Assembly (NCBI GenBank): GCA_000328365.1
Contig: KB293569.1
Coordinates: forward strand, 150,566 to 214,565
Direction of reading: 5' to 3'
Length of the DNA stretch: 64,000 nt
DNA from: Capitella teleta
Lineage: Eukaryota; Annelida; Polychaeta; Capitellidae
Of the stretch, positions 36,601 to 46,082 are shown piece by piece (position 1 is the first letter of the stretch; each line of letters begins with the position of its first letter). Made by a program: the position numbers and the translations under genes. Under the pieces are notes generated by a model that made no database searches, was not told where the DNA came from, and saw only the letters and a program-made list of their open reading frames with translations.

Positions 36601-39600
36601 ATTCATTGGATGACTATTTAGGATACATGTATAAATGATTAGAAAGAGTTCAAATTCTTTTGAGCCCACGCTGCAATAGATATAAAACTGTATAGTTTTT
36701 GTTGTTGCTCAGTATATCATAACGTCATCTCCTGAACCTCACTGTACAAGTGCCCGTGTACAAGAAGCGCCTAATATTTGCATAGACAAGTGATGGTCTA
36801 CTGATCTGCGGTAACTATCCTAATCAATTTAGACCATTATAATTAAATTTCTAGGTGGTCACCAAAATCGATGAACAAGGGCTAGTTCCACCTTAATTGC
36901 AATGTTGTTTTTTTTTGTGTTTTTTTTTTAATGGTAATTAGCTAGAAACAGCCGTGAGTATATGTTTTATCGATGGCATACTGCGCTAACTGGTAAGCAG
37001 TATCTGCATAGTCTTTCTCGTTCGTTCCTTTCAGCTCTCAGCTGCAAATTTGATGCTTCGATTAGTCGACAGCTTGGAGAGGTTTAGTCACGACGCATAT
37101 GACGCAGAAAAAGTGGAAAATTTGGACAAAGGTGAATCCAAATTGTTTTCAAATCGAATATATAGAAAGGTATAACAAATAGTGTTGGGTTTCAGACCGC
37201 AAATATAAAGAAATTCTATGCTCCAGCTATTGAATACCTTTTTATTCAAACATAATCACACTGTTCTACAACCAGTTGTTATTTCCCAGATTTGATTGCT
37301 TCTGGAGCTATTGTTGCTCTGGCAGCATATGAGTCATTTGTCGATGTCAAACCATGGATGGTCCCTACAGAACAGGAGAATAATGCAAGCAGTGTCAATG
37401 CTTCAGAGCTCAATCTCAATGCGACTGATGGAGATACTCGAAGGGCTGAGGTAAACCGCAATCTTAAATAACTACATGTATACATGTAGATGAAAAAAAT
37501 AGCGGCTTATAGGGTTGGCTCCTCATGTTGAACACTTACGCTGCAAAATTTGACAACATCAATTAGGATTCTAGCTACATTCTATATTTATTGTCTTGCC
37601 TTATTGGTGATCCGGACTTGATTATACACACTGGAGAACTTTTAAAAATTGTTCAACAGGTCGGAGTCGTGATGAAGCTGCTGTTGCAGAGCTTTGATTC
37701 CCTGGGCAACATTTTGTTGGATGCCAAAGATGAAGGAGACCCAAACTCAAGTGTTGAACTAGATACGATGACAATGATTGCCTTCAAGGAAAGCAGCAGT
37801 GACTTGAATGGTACAGAAATAGCATCAACCCAAGGAGCTATTCACTTGAGTGATAACTTCTGGCCTGTTGACGAATGCCTTGAAAGTCAAGTGAGTTCTA
37901 GCTTTGACTTCACAATTCTGGTCAGCACCTATCTTAAAGATGATCTTCTCCGTGATTAACATGAAAATTTGGGACGAATCGGCTGATGATATCAACTCTC
38001 CTACAACATATCTTACGATGAGACCTTGCAGTGGTTTTGTGTCTCACCAAGGCTCAAGAAAGAAACGTGGGCTACAAATCAGGGCTGAGAATATAATTTC
38101 AGAGGAAGCCAACATCATTGACGTACCTTTGAAAGAATTGGAAACTCTTGACGTCAATGAAACAACTGATGACCAATATGGAATGCTGTACCATCAGTTC
38201 AATATATCAGAGAATGACCCTCCACCAATCCTGCTGTCATTCATGCCTGCCAGTGATGGTATGATCATGTATGCTAGTTTGGGCAATGCACCCACACCAG
38301 ACGACCACATATGGACAGCAAAGGGAAATGAGACCCTGTTCATTCCAACAGTCAATTTAACAGACAACAAAGGAATATTCTGGGTTGGCGTTGGACTTGA
38401 AGGTGTAGCTGTAAACTTATTTATTTTCATACTAACGTTTGAGTGTACAATAATACAGAGATAACTGCATGTAGAATGGCCTCAGCTTGTTCACAAGAAG
38501 ACATGGCTAACCAGACATTGGCCTACCAGCTACTCAAAGTAAATGTCGAGTGCAGATTCTGGAACTTGTCCAGAAACGCATGGTTCAATGGTTATTGTGA
38601 GGTAAATGCGTACGTTATCATTTGCTTTCCTATTTTGCATCTCAACTATTGAAGGTTGAGTCTGCTGAGCCTAGAAGAATGCGGATGAAAAGTAACCTGT
38701 TTGGGAGTTTCGGGGCTGGCCTTTTCACCGGACCAAATCTCATCGATTTTGGAACAGTATTTGATGATTTCGGAGCAAAATTGATAGAAAACATCCACGT
38801 GCTTGTTGCCATGATAGCAACAATCGTGGTATACATTCCACTTGCAATAATATGCCGTCGGTTGGATAAGAAAGACAGGTTCAAGGTAGACCTTGTTTGC
38901 GTTTTGGTTGTAATGTTCACTTGTGTCACCTGCTTTGCAGTGGCTTTGTCTTCCTTTGATGGACAATCGTTCGGAGTATGAATTCACGTATGAGGTTCAC
39001 GTTTTTACTGGATTCAACAAGAATGCACAGAGTGAATCCAAAGTATTCCTTAACATTGGTGGCACAGAGGGCGTAACTGGGGTACGACTTTTGGATGATG
39101 GGCATCGGAAGGTGTGTCTTAAGTTACCCAAAATAAAAATTTGGTAAAGTTTTTATTTTGATCTAGGGTTTTCTCAAAGGGGAAACGAAATCCTTTCTGA
39201 TGACGTCACCAATGTATGTCGGAATTCCCCTTCTGTGCCACGTATGGCATGACAATTCAGGTGCAAAAGATTTACAGGATTGGTATCTAAGTAAAATCAT
39301 AATTGTTGATTGTAGCACCCGGAAATGGTAAGCGATTTGGTTAGACCTTGTACATGATGAATTTCCCAAACTTGAAGGTATTTATTCATCTGCAACGATC
39401 GTCTGGCGACTGACAATGGTGGAACAGAGCGATACTTGCGAGCGGTGTCAATTGACGATGAAGATGATACAAGTTCTGTTCTCAAGACGAACCTGAACAG
39501 GAAACTTTATGATGAGCACCTCTGGCTCTCAGTCGGATACAGAAAGACCAAGTCCAACTTCACGAGATTGCAAAGATTGTCGTGCTGCCTCTCTATTCTG

Positions 39601-42340
39601 TTTCTGGCTATGGTCACCAATGCAATGTGGTACAACACCGCTAAAAACTCCAGCACCAGCCATGCCTTCACCATTGGTCCAATATCATTCACTATACAAG
39701 AAATCTATAACAGCCTCATGAGCAGCTGTGTACTGGTTCCTCCAATACTGCTAATCACTACACTGTTCGTTAAAGCCGATACAAAGAGAGTGGATGATCT
39801 TAATAGTAACAACAGCAACAATAAAATCAGGACACCTGGAACATGGCCACGGTGGTGCATCTACATAGCATGGCTGTTGGTCGTGCTGTCCGTCTTGCTG
39901 GCCAGTTTCATAACATTGCTGTACAGTTTCCAGTTTGGAGGAGCAACGTCTAAAGCCTGGTTAACAGCCTTTCTGTTGTCGTTTGCATCATCTGTGTTGC
40001 TCATTCAGCCCATACAAGTGAGATATTGTCGCAATGAAATCAATCTTCTTGATTCTCTCATCTATCTTGCTTTAGGTAATGGTTATTGCTGTTGTCACGA
40101 CCTTCATCTGGAAAACTGATTCGGATGCTACTGAGTTTAATAGACGGTTTGGCAGTATGCAAAGAGTAGACCATTATGAACACCGACCCGTGTGGTTCAG
40201 TGAGTGGTCATTTTGAATTATGCACCAGGCTAAACTTTTTACAGGTCCAAAATATCAGCTTCCTGTGAAGAAACCAACAAAGTTGACTCTTGATGAACAA
40301 ATGAGAGTGATGCTGCGACAATTATTGATGTACATCTGCCTACTGCTTCTGATTGTATATGTCTGTGTCGGTAACCAAGACAAAAATGCTTACCTACAAA
40401 CAGCGGATTTAAAGAAGACCTTCTTAGCTGATCTTCAGGTGAGGCCCTCACTCCTTCTTCGAGAAATTTATTCAATTTATTATGGTTCTGCATTTTGATA
40501 GAAAGTTAAGCAACCCTCTGATGTGTATGGATGGGCAAGGGACGTATTGGTGCCTTCCCTGTATCCACTTACAGGCTACAACAATGAGACATCTTCTTCA
40601 TATGATCAACAGTTCATTAGTAACATGGCTGGCTTCCGTCTTGGACTTCCACGTCTTCGACAACTTCGAGTTAAAGATGGTAAGAGTGTATGATTTTGAG
40701 CGTTTCAATTCATAATTGTTTATGTTATAGTCCCGGTCGGGCAGAATGAACGCTATATACAACAATGTACTCGCTGGTATTCATTCGGCGCTGAGGATAC
40801 CATGTCCTATGACGCTGGGTGGAGAGAAATTTTGAACGGGTCCACGCACGATGAACCCACAGTCGGATCAGCCTTCCTCTATCATAGTGCAGAATTTCTG
40901 AATGGCACAAGTCTCTGGGGAAACCTTGCAGTTTACTCTGGCGGTGGCTACGTTGCGGGCTTCCGTGGAACATTTCACAACACCATTGGCTTGTTGGATG
41001 ACTTGGAGCGAAACCGATGGACAGATCATTTCACCAGAGTAGTGTTTGTCGAGTTTAGCGTATGGAATGCAAACACAAATTTGATGTCATCTTTTGCACT
41101 CTTGTTAGAGTTTGCTCCACCTGGAGGGGTGTTGGTATGGCCTCAGGTTGACACAGTTAACCTGTATCGGTACACGGGGGCAGCAGGAGTCCTTAACCTC
41201 GTGGCTGAGATTGTCTTAGTCTTGTATATGTTGGTTTTGAGCGGAATTTCTATCAGAGATATCATTAAGAGGAAGATGCAATTTTTTGCGTCCTTTTGGA
41301 ATTGTCTGCTGGTCGTTACGTTGATCATGTTTTATGTCGCACTTGGATGCTACGTTGTGAGGACTCTATTGACAACGAAGGTCATTGAGGACGTATTCAA
41401 CAATCCAGGTATTGATCCTCGAATACTCAAACAAAGTGTCTGAAACATTATTTCACAGGTGACAGCGTCAATGTGCATCAGTTGGTCTTCTGGAATAACC
41501 TTTTCCAGACGTTCCTCAGTTTTGTTTACTTCACAATTCACATCAGACTGCTCTACGTTTTGCGCTACGCCAAAGTGATCAGCATGCTGAACGCCACCCT
41601 CTCGACGGCCGCCTCCACTCTGCTAAGTTTCAGCGTCATTCTCATGACTTTTCTGACTGGTTCATGCCTCGCATTCTTTATCCTATTCAACACAACTGAA
41701 TTGTATGCATCGGTTTTGAAAAGCCTTGGTACACTGATCTCGGCGTCTTTGGGTAAATTTAACTTTTCGTTGATTCTTGGTGACTTTGGCGATTTCGGGG
41801 CTTTCTTCTTGCTTTGCTACCTGTGCATCATGTTCTTCATTCTCATCAATATGGTTGTGACCATCATCAACGACAGTCTGTCGTCGGTTAAAAGCGGACA
41901 TGTGAAGCTACCTGAGGACTATAAAGTAGTTGATTACATGCTGTCACTCATGAAGAAATTTCTTCCTGGACATAATCAAACCGGTAGTTGAAATGACACT
42001 AAGTTTAATCTTTATTTTAATTCTACATTTTCATATTTTGTCCAGGTCCTTTGTTTCAGCGTACCACCCCGAATGCATACAGCGGAAAAACCCTGGTTGA
42101 AGGTACTGGTGTTAATTCATATACCTAAATGCCAGTCATGTTGTGCTATATATGCACCATGCAGATTTGGAAGAGAGGGTCGATGTACTAGCAGAAGTTG
42201 TGTCAGCCAACGATATTGCTGTTGATTTGGATCTGGTGTTTTCCCTCTTGGAACGACTGATCGTAAACATGAAGCCGAATGTCGCAGCGGGTTCACTTAC
42301 AGAGAAGGAAACCCGAGTGGATGTTGTCAATTATTTCTAA
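15024..42340 (+). CDS. Giant polycystin-1 family receptor/channel (about 62 exons, ~5400 aa)
   Basis: A type of PKD1 protein: a very large ectodomain, a GAIN/GPS region, eleven predicted membrane passes with PLAT in the first intracellular loop, and a polycystin domain. The start is the ATG at 15024 in GCCATGG context, opening a signal peptide (MGTFSYLIVIFLIQG). The stop is at 42338-42340. I placed 62 GT-AG exons (one GC-AG) totalling 16,209 nt. Every junction is in phase, and only the phase 0-0 step at 20841/22360 lacks an exon that the fold needs. Domain order by residue: signal peptide 1-20; cassette A 23-524; cassette B 525-1135; cassette C 1136-1775; discoidin-like, fibrinogen-like, discoidin-like 1776-2254; EGF/EB-like 2255-2308; three Cys modules 2309-2730; PKD and REJ 2731-3867; GAIN-like/GPS/TM1 3868-4435; PLAT 4436-4545; TM2-TM11 with polycystin domain 4546-5325; cytoplasmic tail with a probable coiled coil. 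Known PKD1 relatives act in cilia or at fertilisation; the role here is unknown. Confidence 0.95.
15564..19799 (+). CDS. Polycystin cassette A: F5/8C, EGF-like/beta, C-type lectin, PAN
   Basis: Exons 15564-15877 and 16030-16162 encode a discoidin domain, starting CGPGHPLGMESYDILDAQIS and holding WIQVDL, ITGIGTQ and the closing ELYGC. Exons 16327-16598 and 17556-17685 give a short Cys-rich EGF-like piece and a beta-sandwich-like domain. Exons 17741-17915 and 18057-18298 encode a C-type lectin domain with the NGEPDES calcium-loop motif and four Cys, but WWQLSDC in place of the usual WND. Exon 19560-19799 is a PAN/apple domain with paired Cys. Outer introns are phase 1, the discoidin is cut in phase 0 and the lectin in phase 2, the same pattern as in cassettes B and C. 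Confidence 0.9.
18377..19409 (+). mobile_element. Internally deleted hAT element in a polycystin intron
   Basis: The ends read TAAGGATGCACAGAATTCC (left) and, on the opposite strand, TAGGGATGCATGGAATTT (right). An exact 8-bp target-site duplication TTATTGTG lies at 18369-18376 and 19410-19417. Both are diagnostic of hAT transposons. Subterminal GGTTCCGG and CCGGAACC blocks fill both ends. The 1033-bp copy still encodes the C-terminal hAT dimerisation domain at 18807-19178 (PFLWWGTNANRFQGLAAQA and SVDSERTFAVAG) but lacks the catalytic RNase H-like core. It is therefore non-autonomous. It lies in the intron between the lectin and PAN exons, in the same sense as the host gene. Confidence 0.93.
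20296..20650. repeat. Degenerate tandem repeat of a GGTTCAAATATGCACCCT-like unit
   Basis: Within the intron before cassette B, a loose motif recurs about every 25-60 bp: GGTTC, an A/T-rich spacer, then TACCCT or ATGGACCC. At least eight variants can be picked out. It has no coding frame. It may be an old minisatellite. Confidence 0.5.
20672..24848 (+). CDS. Polycystin cassette B: two F5/8C, beta domain, C-type lectin, PAN
   Basis: Exons 20672-20841 and 22360-22531 are the first and last parts of a discoidin domain (ends RFELYGAP). Its middle exon is missing in this assembly. Exons 22585-22769, 22822-22956 and 23010-23151 form a second, complete discoidin-like domain (WLQ|IDL, SFNVQYSSDLVTW). 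Exons 23603-23790 and 23852-23984 form the beta domain. Exons 24033-24213 and 24268-24542 form a C-type lectin domain (CPPGYTQDRNKC, WSGWHPGSAPNEETDRKC, YYWEFTDC). Exon 24597-24848 is a PAN/apple domain. Junction phases match cassette A. Confidence 0.88.
21203..21420. repeat. Facing (AAT)n and (ATT)n microsatellites
   Basis: An AAT/ATA run of about 29 units (21203-21291) is followed after 45 bp by an ATT/TTA run of about 28 units (21336-21420). Each is the reverse complement of the other, so the pair can fold into one long AT hairpin. It lies in the intron that also holds the assembly gap. Confidence 0.95.
21653..21688. repeat. (CT)n microsatellite
   Basis: About 17 uninterrupted CT units in the same polycystin intron. 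Confidence 0.95.
22214..22263. other. Assembly gap of 50 N
   Basis: Exactly 50 N, a usual placeholder of unknown true length. A discoidin middle exon of the polycystin gene is expected in this intron and was not found in the visible sequence, so it probably lies here. Confidence 0.99.
24902..27989 (+). CDS. Polycystin cassette C: two F5/8C-like, beta domain, C-type lectin, PAN
   Basis: Exons 24902-25068, 25121-25264 and 25327-25477 encode one discoidin-like domain (MKVMAVEIRG, YTVRYSANGQWW, KLQMYGC). Exons 26172-26479 and 26530-26674 encode a second, more diverged one. Exons 26725-26948 and 27002-27140 encode the beta domain and are joined by a probable GC-AG intron. Exons 27233-27416 and 27483-27691 encode a C-type lectin domain (CPPRAINYDNKCYF, GRLISV, FAVCE) that has lost the calcium-loop residues. 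Exon 27741-27989 is a PAN/apple domain. Outer phases are 1 and the lectin intron is phase 2, as in A and B. Confidence 0.87.
28005..28434. mobile_element. MITE in a polycystin intron
   Basis: The left end AACGCATAAGTTCGGGCAG (28018-28036) is matched by its reverse complement with one change at 28403-28421. Weaker similarity continues inward for about 60 bp (CAATCA and TCAATATTCATGAA boxes). A-rich and T-rich runs lie outside each end. The interior of about 430 bp has no coding signal. It fills most of the intron between the third PAN exon and the next discoidin exon. Confidence 0.65.
28504..30517 (+). CDS. Polycystin: discoidin-like, fibrinogen-like, discoidin-like, EGF/EB-like region
   Basis: Exons 28504-28679, 28830-28985 and 29036-29183 encode a discoidin-like domain ending WELRGC. 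The single large exon 29237-29791 encodes a fibrinogen C-terminal-like domain of 185 residues. Its landmarks are DYDRGFGATNSVFWLGNYFN, LRVDMWD, KIIAGNAGDGG and CPSSVGWWHAPWC. Exons 29850-30047 and 30098-30301 encode a further galactose-binding-like domain (WWVLDLTKDFIVSSILVVTV). Exon 30356-30517 has six Cys in an EGF/EB-like spacing. All outer junctions are phase 1, so each domain is a movable exon unit. The fibrinogen-like call rests on several matched motifs and is firm. Confidence 0.85.
30569..32013 (+). CDS. Polycystin: three related Cys-rich beta modules
   Basis: Exons 30569-30979, 31036-31187 with 31251-31533, and 31594-32013 each encode about 135-145 residues. Each ends with the same signature, a Cys, then LC followed by a beta strand, a spacer, then Cys-(I/V)-x-Cys-type closing pairs (IEICADVQYLCLTVLF; CGNISHLCLLLVDDE; CPRIQLLCAVVLP). 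I know no domain name for it. Many N-glycosylation sequons are present. The middle copy is cut by an extra phase 0 intron; outer introns are phase 1. Confidence 0.75.
32069..35651 (+). CDS. Polycystin: PKD repeats and REJ region
   Basis: The 2.8-kb exon 32069-34868 is by far the largest in the gene. It encodes several PKD-type Ig-like repeats with the usual closing strand (VKF...YGSGNYTVTVQVGNNLG; HTYSIAGNYTVSVQGYNK; HIYNHVGNYYCHINASN; HVYGQWNTYDITVRGFND). A REJ-type region begins near CHFPNVTLSDELL, with SLDVSIGGTDY-like and DPDVDPGDTSGLTFEWCC motifs. Exons 34931-35112, 35169-35339 and 35395-35651 complete it (TNFSVVCLGW). PKD repeats are known to unfold under force in PC1, fitting a mechanosensor or adhesion role. 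Lack of introns in this block also occurs in parts of known PKD1 genes. Confidence 0.88.
35732..38885 (+). CDS. Polycystin: GAIN-like region, degenerate GPS, TM1
   Basis: Nine exons (35732-35896, 35946-36017, 36073-36198, 37035-37131, 37290-37450, 37660-37890, 37940-38402, 38444-38601, 38655-38885). The first part is helical, as in GAIN subdomain A. The GPS is recognisable by CRFWNLSRNAWFNGYC, followed by FGSFGAGLFTGPNLIDFG and a TM1 helix (VLVAMIATIVVYIPLAIICR). The second Cys pair and the cleavable HL-T/S tripeptide of a normal GPS are absent (SNLFGSFG instead). A dibasic RKKR site lies upstream, at 38057-38068. The acceptor used for exon 37940 is weak, so this junction is less sure. The intron 38403-38443 is only 41 bp long. 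Confidence 0.83.
38941..39327 (+). CDS. Polycystin: PLAT/LH2 domain
   Basis: Exons 38941-39111 and 39167-39327 encode the intracellular loop 1 PLAT domain: EFTYEVHVFTGFNKNAQS, SKVFLNIGGTEG, then LCHVWHDNSGAKDLQDWYL and IIIVD. PLAT in this place is a hallmark of the PKD1 family and binds lipids or partner proteins in known members. The GT inside HDNSG (39261) looks like a donor, but reading straight through gives the canonical motif, so no intron was placed there. Confidence 0.9.
39378..42340 (+). CDS. Polycystin: TM2-TM11 channel region and cytoplasmic tail
   Basis: Exons 39378-40017, 40076-40199, 40245-40438, 40502-40679, 40731-41408, 41459-41983, 42046-42102 and 42165-42340. LYDEHLWLSVGYRK and FTRLQRLSCCLSILFLAMVT mark the typical PKD1 entry to TM2. 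Exon 40731-41408 holds the extracellular polycystin domain (YSGGGYVAGF, RWTDHFTRVVFVEFSVWNAN). Exon 41459-41983 holds the last membrane helices and a pore-like segment FSLILGDFGDFGAFF, followed by FILINMVVTIINDSLSSV. The tail ends in a charged, heptad-like helix (LEERVDVLAEVV), a likely coiled coil like the one that binds PC2 in PC1. Confidence 0.92.
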
Positions 42341-42568
42341 TTATTGTATTGCTTTTGACTTTCACTTGTTCAAGCTTCAAAGTATGTATATAATATTAAT
42401 ATAATCAATAAGTTATATCAACGAACGACGCTTGGTTATTGATAATATAATCATCAGCATTTTATTCATATTTTTTGGGAATCCATTTAACCTATTAAAA
42501 TTATTCATATTTCGCTGTTGTTTGTATTGAAAAACATACACGTGCGCAATATCAAACATTATTATGTC

Positions 42569-42574
42569 AATAAA
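42569..42574 (+). terminator. Polyadenylation signal AATAAA of the polycystin gene
   Basis: AATAAA about 230 bp after the stop codon, just ahead of the AAT microsatellite. Confidence 0.6.
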
Positions 42575-42637
42575 GTTTGGCATATATAATTAAAATTTAT
42601 TGATTGGGTTTAATAAATGTTTCCAAAATTATTTAAT

Positions 42638-42898
<261 letters not shown>

Positions 42899-43320
42899 GC
42901 AATAAACAATGCATCACATCAATTCACAAAATAATAGAACCGACTTTCAATGATGTCACAAGATGAATTAAAGACAATACACGATAAAATTGAACAAATA
43001 AGACTGTTGCTTGAGTTTAAAATCCGCTTTTGGATGTTAAAAATGGCATGTTTAAGAATTTCATTAAACTATTTAACACGGTTAAATGCAAACATTCCAC
43101 TGGTACTACAAAACCGAGAATAAAACATGAAGCGACGAAGTGAGTTGTTAAAAGCAATCGTCAGTTTCCTCATGGCCGATTTTTTAAAAATTGAAAATAG
43201 ACCAACAGTGGCCAGAACCGACAATAACAGGCGCAGAAGGATGCAGTGAGCGGGAAAGAAGGTAGAGTTGCCAGAGTACCAGTATTGCAAATAGTACCAC
43301 TTAAAAGTATGAAGGAATGT
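42899..43320 (-). mobile_element. LINE 3' fragment
   Basis: On the minus strand the end of a non-LTR retrotransposon ORF is readable: SAMRKLTIAFNNSLRRFMFY, RFCSTSGMFAFNRVKSFNE and QKRILNSSNSLIC. These match the post-RT region of RTE/CR1-like LINEs. The copy is truncated, with frame breaks upstream, and its 3' end abuts the AAAT microsatellite, which may have grown from its tail. Confidence 0.75.
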
Positions 43321-44530
43321 TTGAGAGTAAAATATGGTACACTTGTCATATTAACCCGGACCCACGAACGCGGAAGAATACATTCAACATAAGCCAAGTT
43401 AAACGGTTGTCACGTGACACAACAAAGCCACGTGCTTCTCCAATACCACACATCTTATCAGGTCACGAGGTCACATTATAATATTATAATGACCTAGCAT
43501 TCACCGTGCTTATAATGCACACATAACTCAACACCTTTATCGAATTCCGCGCTGGAGCAATCGGATAAACCGGTGCTGCTTTGAGGTGTACGGTCCGAGA
43601 TCGGATCCCGTCACAAGTCAGTTTATCAAAATTCAAAGCGCCCTTTTTAGAGCGATGGCGGGACCCTCCCCCCAATTGCATGATTAGGGGTCCGGGTTGA
43701 TATGACAAGTGCTCCTAAAATATTATCAATTATAATTCATTTTATAAAGCATATATGTATGTGGGAGACATCCAGTCTAGCATAGGCTAGTTATAATTAA
43801 AGGATTTAATTCTAATTTTACGTTTACTTTGTGTATATTTGAAATTATCGATTTAAATATAAACATATTAATTTATAACGCCTCTTGTGTTTTCTTACAA
43901 AGGTTTACATTGTAAATAGAGAAGACCCAAGCCGAACCCGAGTAGATAGACAATTTCAATATTGTTTAAGTAAATGTGAATTAATATACATTTTTTTTTT
44001 CAAAATGACGGAGGTTCGCGCAACGTCACATAAAAAATCGTTCACCAATCAAACCCACGTGAAGTAACATAAGAAAAAATTTTAATTCCAATTTTTTCTT
44101 GTTAGTTTACGTGTTTTTGTAAATCCGTGAACGATTTATGATGTGCCGCTGCGCGAAACTCGTTAGGTTTAATACAGCATAATTCACACATTGATAGTAC
44201 TTGTAATTATGCGAAAAATTTGTAGGTCAAAGGTCAAGGTTACGGCGATTTTTCAAAATTTTGAATTTGATTGTTATTAGCTCAGTAATTAATTGAGCTA
44301 ACGTCTTGAGACAGGCATCAAATGATTCAGTGTATTGATATGTACAACAATGCAACATGGAACTACTGTTGCTCTCAGATGCACCGTTCTTGTGTAATCT
44401 TGCAAAATAGCAATTTCAAATTTTGATATCTCGAAAATTACGCAGGCTGTAGCGTGTGTAAGTGAAACCACTTGCGCAAATATTCCTGAAATTCTAAAGA
44501 AAACAAATAGTATTAACCTGGTTAATTGGA
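43321..44530. other. Intergenic with an imperfect inverted repeat
   Basis: No gene seen. An inverted repeat with arms of about 66-70 bp and roughly 75 percent match lies at 44013-44160, centred near 44087. It shares TTCGCGCA, AATCGTTCAC and AGAAAAAATT boxes. It may be a fold-back element or MITE core. Confidence 0.55.
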
Positions 44531-44880
44531 GGAACAATCGACAAGGGGTCAAAATAAAAATGTTCAATTTTCATGGTCAGATATTCCCAGTCCACTGACT
44601 CACAGGTCAATAACGCATGAGAGGATTTTTGGGTCAAATTTATCGATGAGACTCTCAAACCTGCCCTGTGAGATGTTATTACAGCCTGGATCAACTGTCT
44701 GCCATTGTGGAGAGAAGAGAGGCGGAGAGGAATTACTGACTTCAGTTTATCCCATAAATGTTTATTTGGTGACAAATTGGGGAATGTGCCAACCCTGGCA
44801 ATGCCGTGAGTTCATTTTCCTTCCTCAAGAAGTCTGTAATGACCATAGCAACGTATGGGTGAGCATAATTTTGCTGTAAT
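44531..44880 (-). mobile_element. Tc1-like transposase fragment
   Basis: The minus strand shows scattered pieces of the C-terminal half of a Tc1-like transposase. HPYVAMVITDFLRKE corresponds to the family pattern ARPHVA..FL. A TALPGLAHSP-like stretch and NKHLWDKLKSVIPLRLSSL correspond to SPDLNPIEHLWD plus the following helix. The pieces lie in different frames, so the copy is dead. No terminal inverted repeats were identified. Confidence 0.6.
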
Positions 44881-45963
44881 AGTCGGATCTCCGGATATTC
44901 GTAACCCGAATTTGGCGTCTTTTATGGGGATCTGAGCCCTTATCTCCCCTACCTGAGCCGATATCAAAAGTTTCTCTGCAGATATTGGTCGGTCGCATTC
45001 CTCCCCTGTCGCAGATTCTATACACATGTCTGTCTTAAACCAGTCTTAGCCCGGAGCTCGGCGGAATTTTCGGTCCTGTCGGTTTGCTGTCACTCACAAG
45101 CATCCAGAACAGAGTCAATCAAAGTTAGACTTAGTTGCAGTCTGCTTGGTGAGGCATTTGTTGAGTTACTGACACACTGTATCCGATTTTGGCGGCTTGT
45201 GACCCTTGGATCAACTCCATGCTGCAGAAGGCTTCTGGATACTACCCTTCAAGAAGCCGTCAGCCGTCCCACAGTGCAAATTTGTCAAAAGTCTGATTGC
45301 TTTTGAGTAAACCACTCGTTGGAGTATAGTTTCTGTCAATATTATTGTCTATCTAAGACATCTTGTCATGGGTGTACTCAAAATAATGTTTATCCGGATT
45401 CACGGGTTGGTTGCAAAAGAAAATCAACTTTTGATCGCGGTTTGAAAATGAAGAGAATAGACTTGTGCACCATGTAAAATATTCTTATAGACCCAAACAT
45501 GCATTAACCTGCTATTAAGCCAATAAAAGATCGTTGCGTTTCTTTTCAACCTAAGTATATTTGCGAGTGCACAGGCTTGTAAAAGTATCGTAAACAGTGG
45601 AGTTATTTGATGCGCAAATAAAAATTTTTAACGAACTTATAAACTTTTCAAAATGCTTTTAGTATCTTTATGAGGATATAATATATCTAAAAATGTTAAG
45701 TTTATATCGAAATGTGCTCGAAATTATCGATTTATTGTCAATTGAAAAGCGCAGATTTAAATGTTTTAATCACGAATTGCGGCGTCATGATTTTATTCGA
45801 TTTGCCCACTTCTTCTCGATTCACGTTACCATTGCGAGAAATGAAGATTGTAAATGAGTGCAATTATATTTTTTCCTAAAAAAGAATAAAGAAATATCTA
45901 AGGAAGAAACAACTGTAATGTTTTATGTTTATGATATGCACGATCGGCAAAGTTATACCGATT

Positions 45964-46022
<59 letters not shown>

Positions 46023-46027
46023 TTTTT

Positions 46028-46082
<55 letters not shown>

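Noticed and set aside
39261-39277. Apparent tiny intron inside the PLAT domain (GTGCAA...ACAG)
   Set aside because: It would be 17 bp long. Reading through gives the canonical HDNSGAKDLQDWYL motif and keeps the phase.
43560-43630. tRNA-like or SINE-like stretch with A-box and B-box resemblance
   Set aside because: The B-box-like CGAGATCGGATCCC does not match the consensus, no cloverleaf could be folded by eye, and no target duplication was found.
44813-45060. Overlapping minus-strand frames taken as the N-terminal half of a Tc1 transposase
   Set aside because: Only the part below 44880 shows family motifs; the rest could not be matched to catalytic or HTH motifs.
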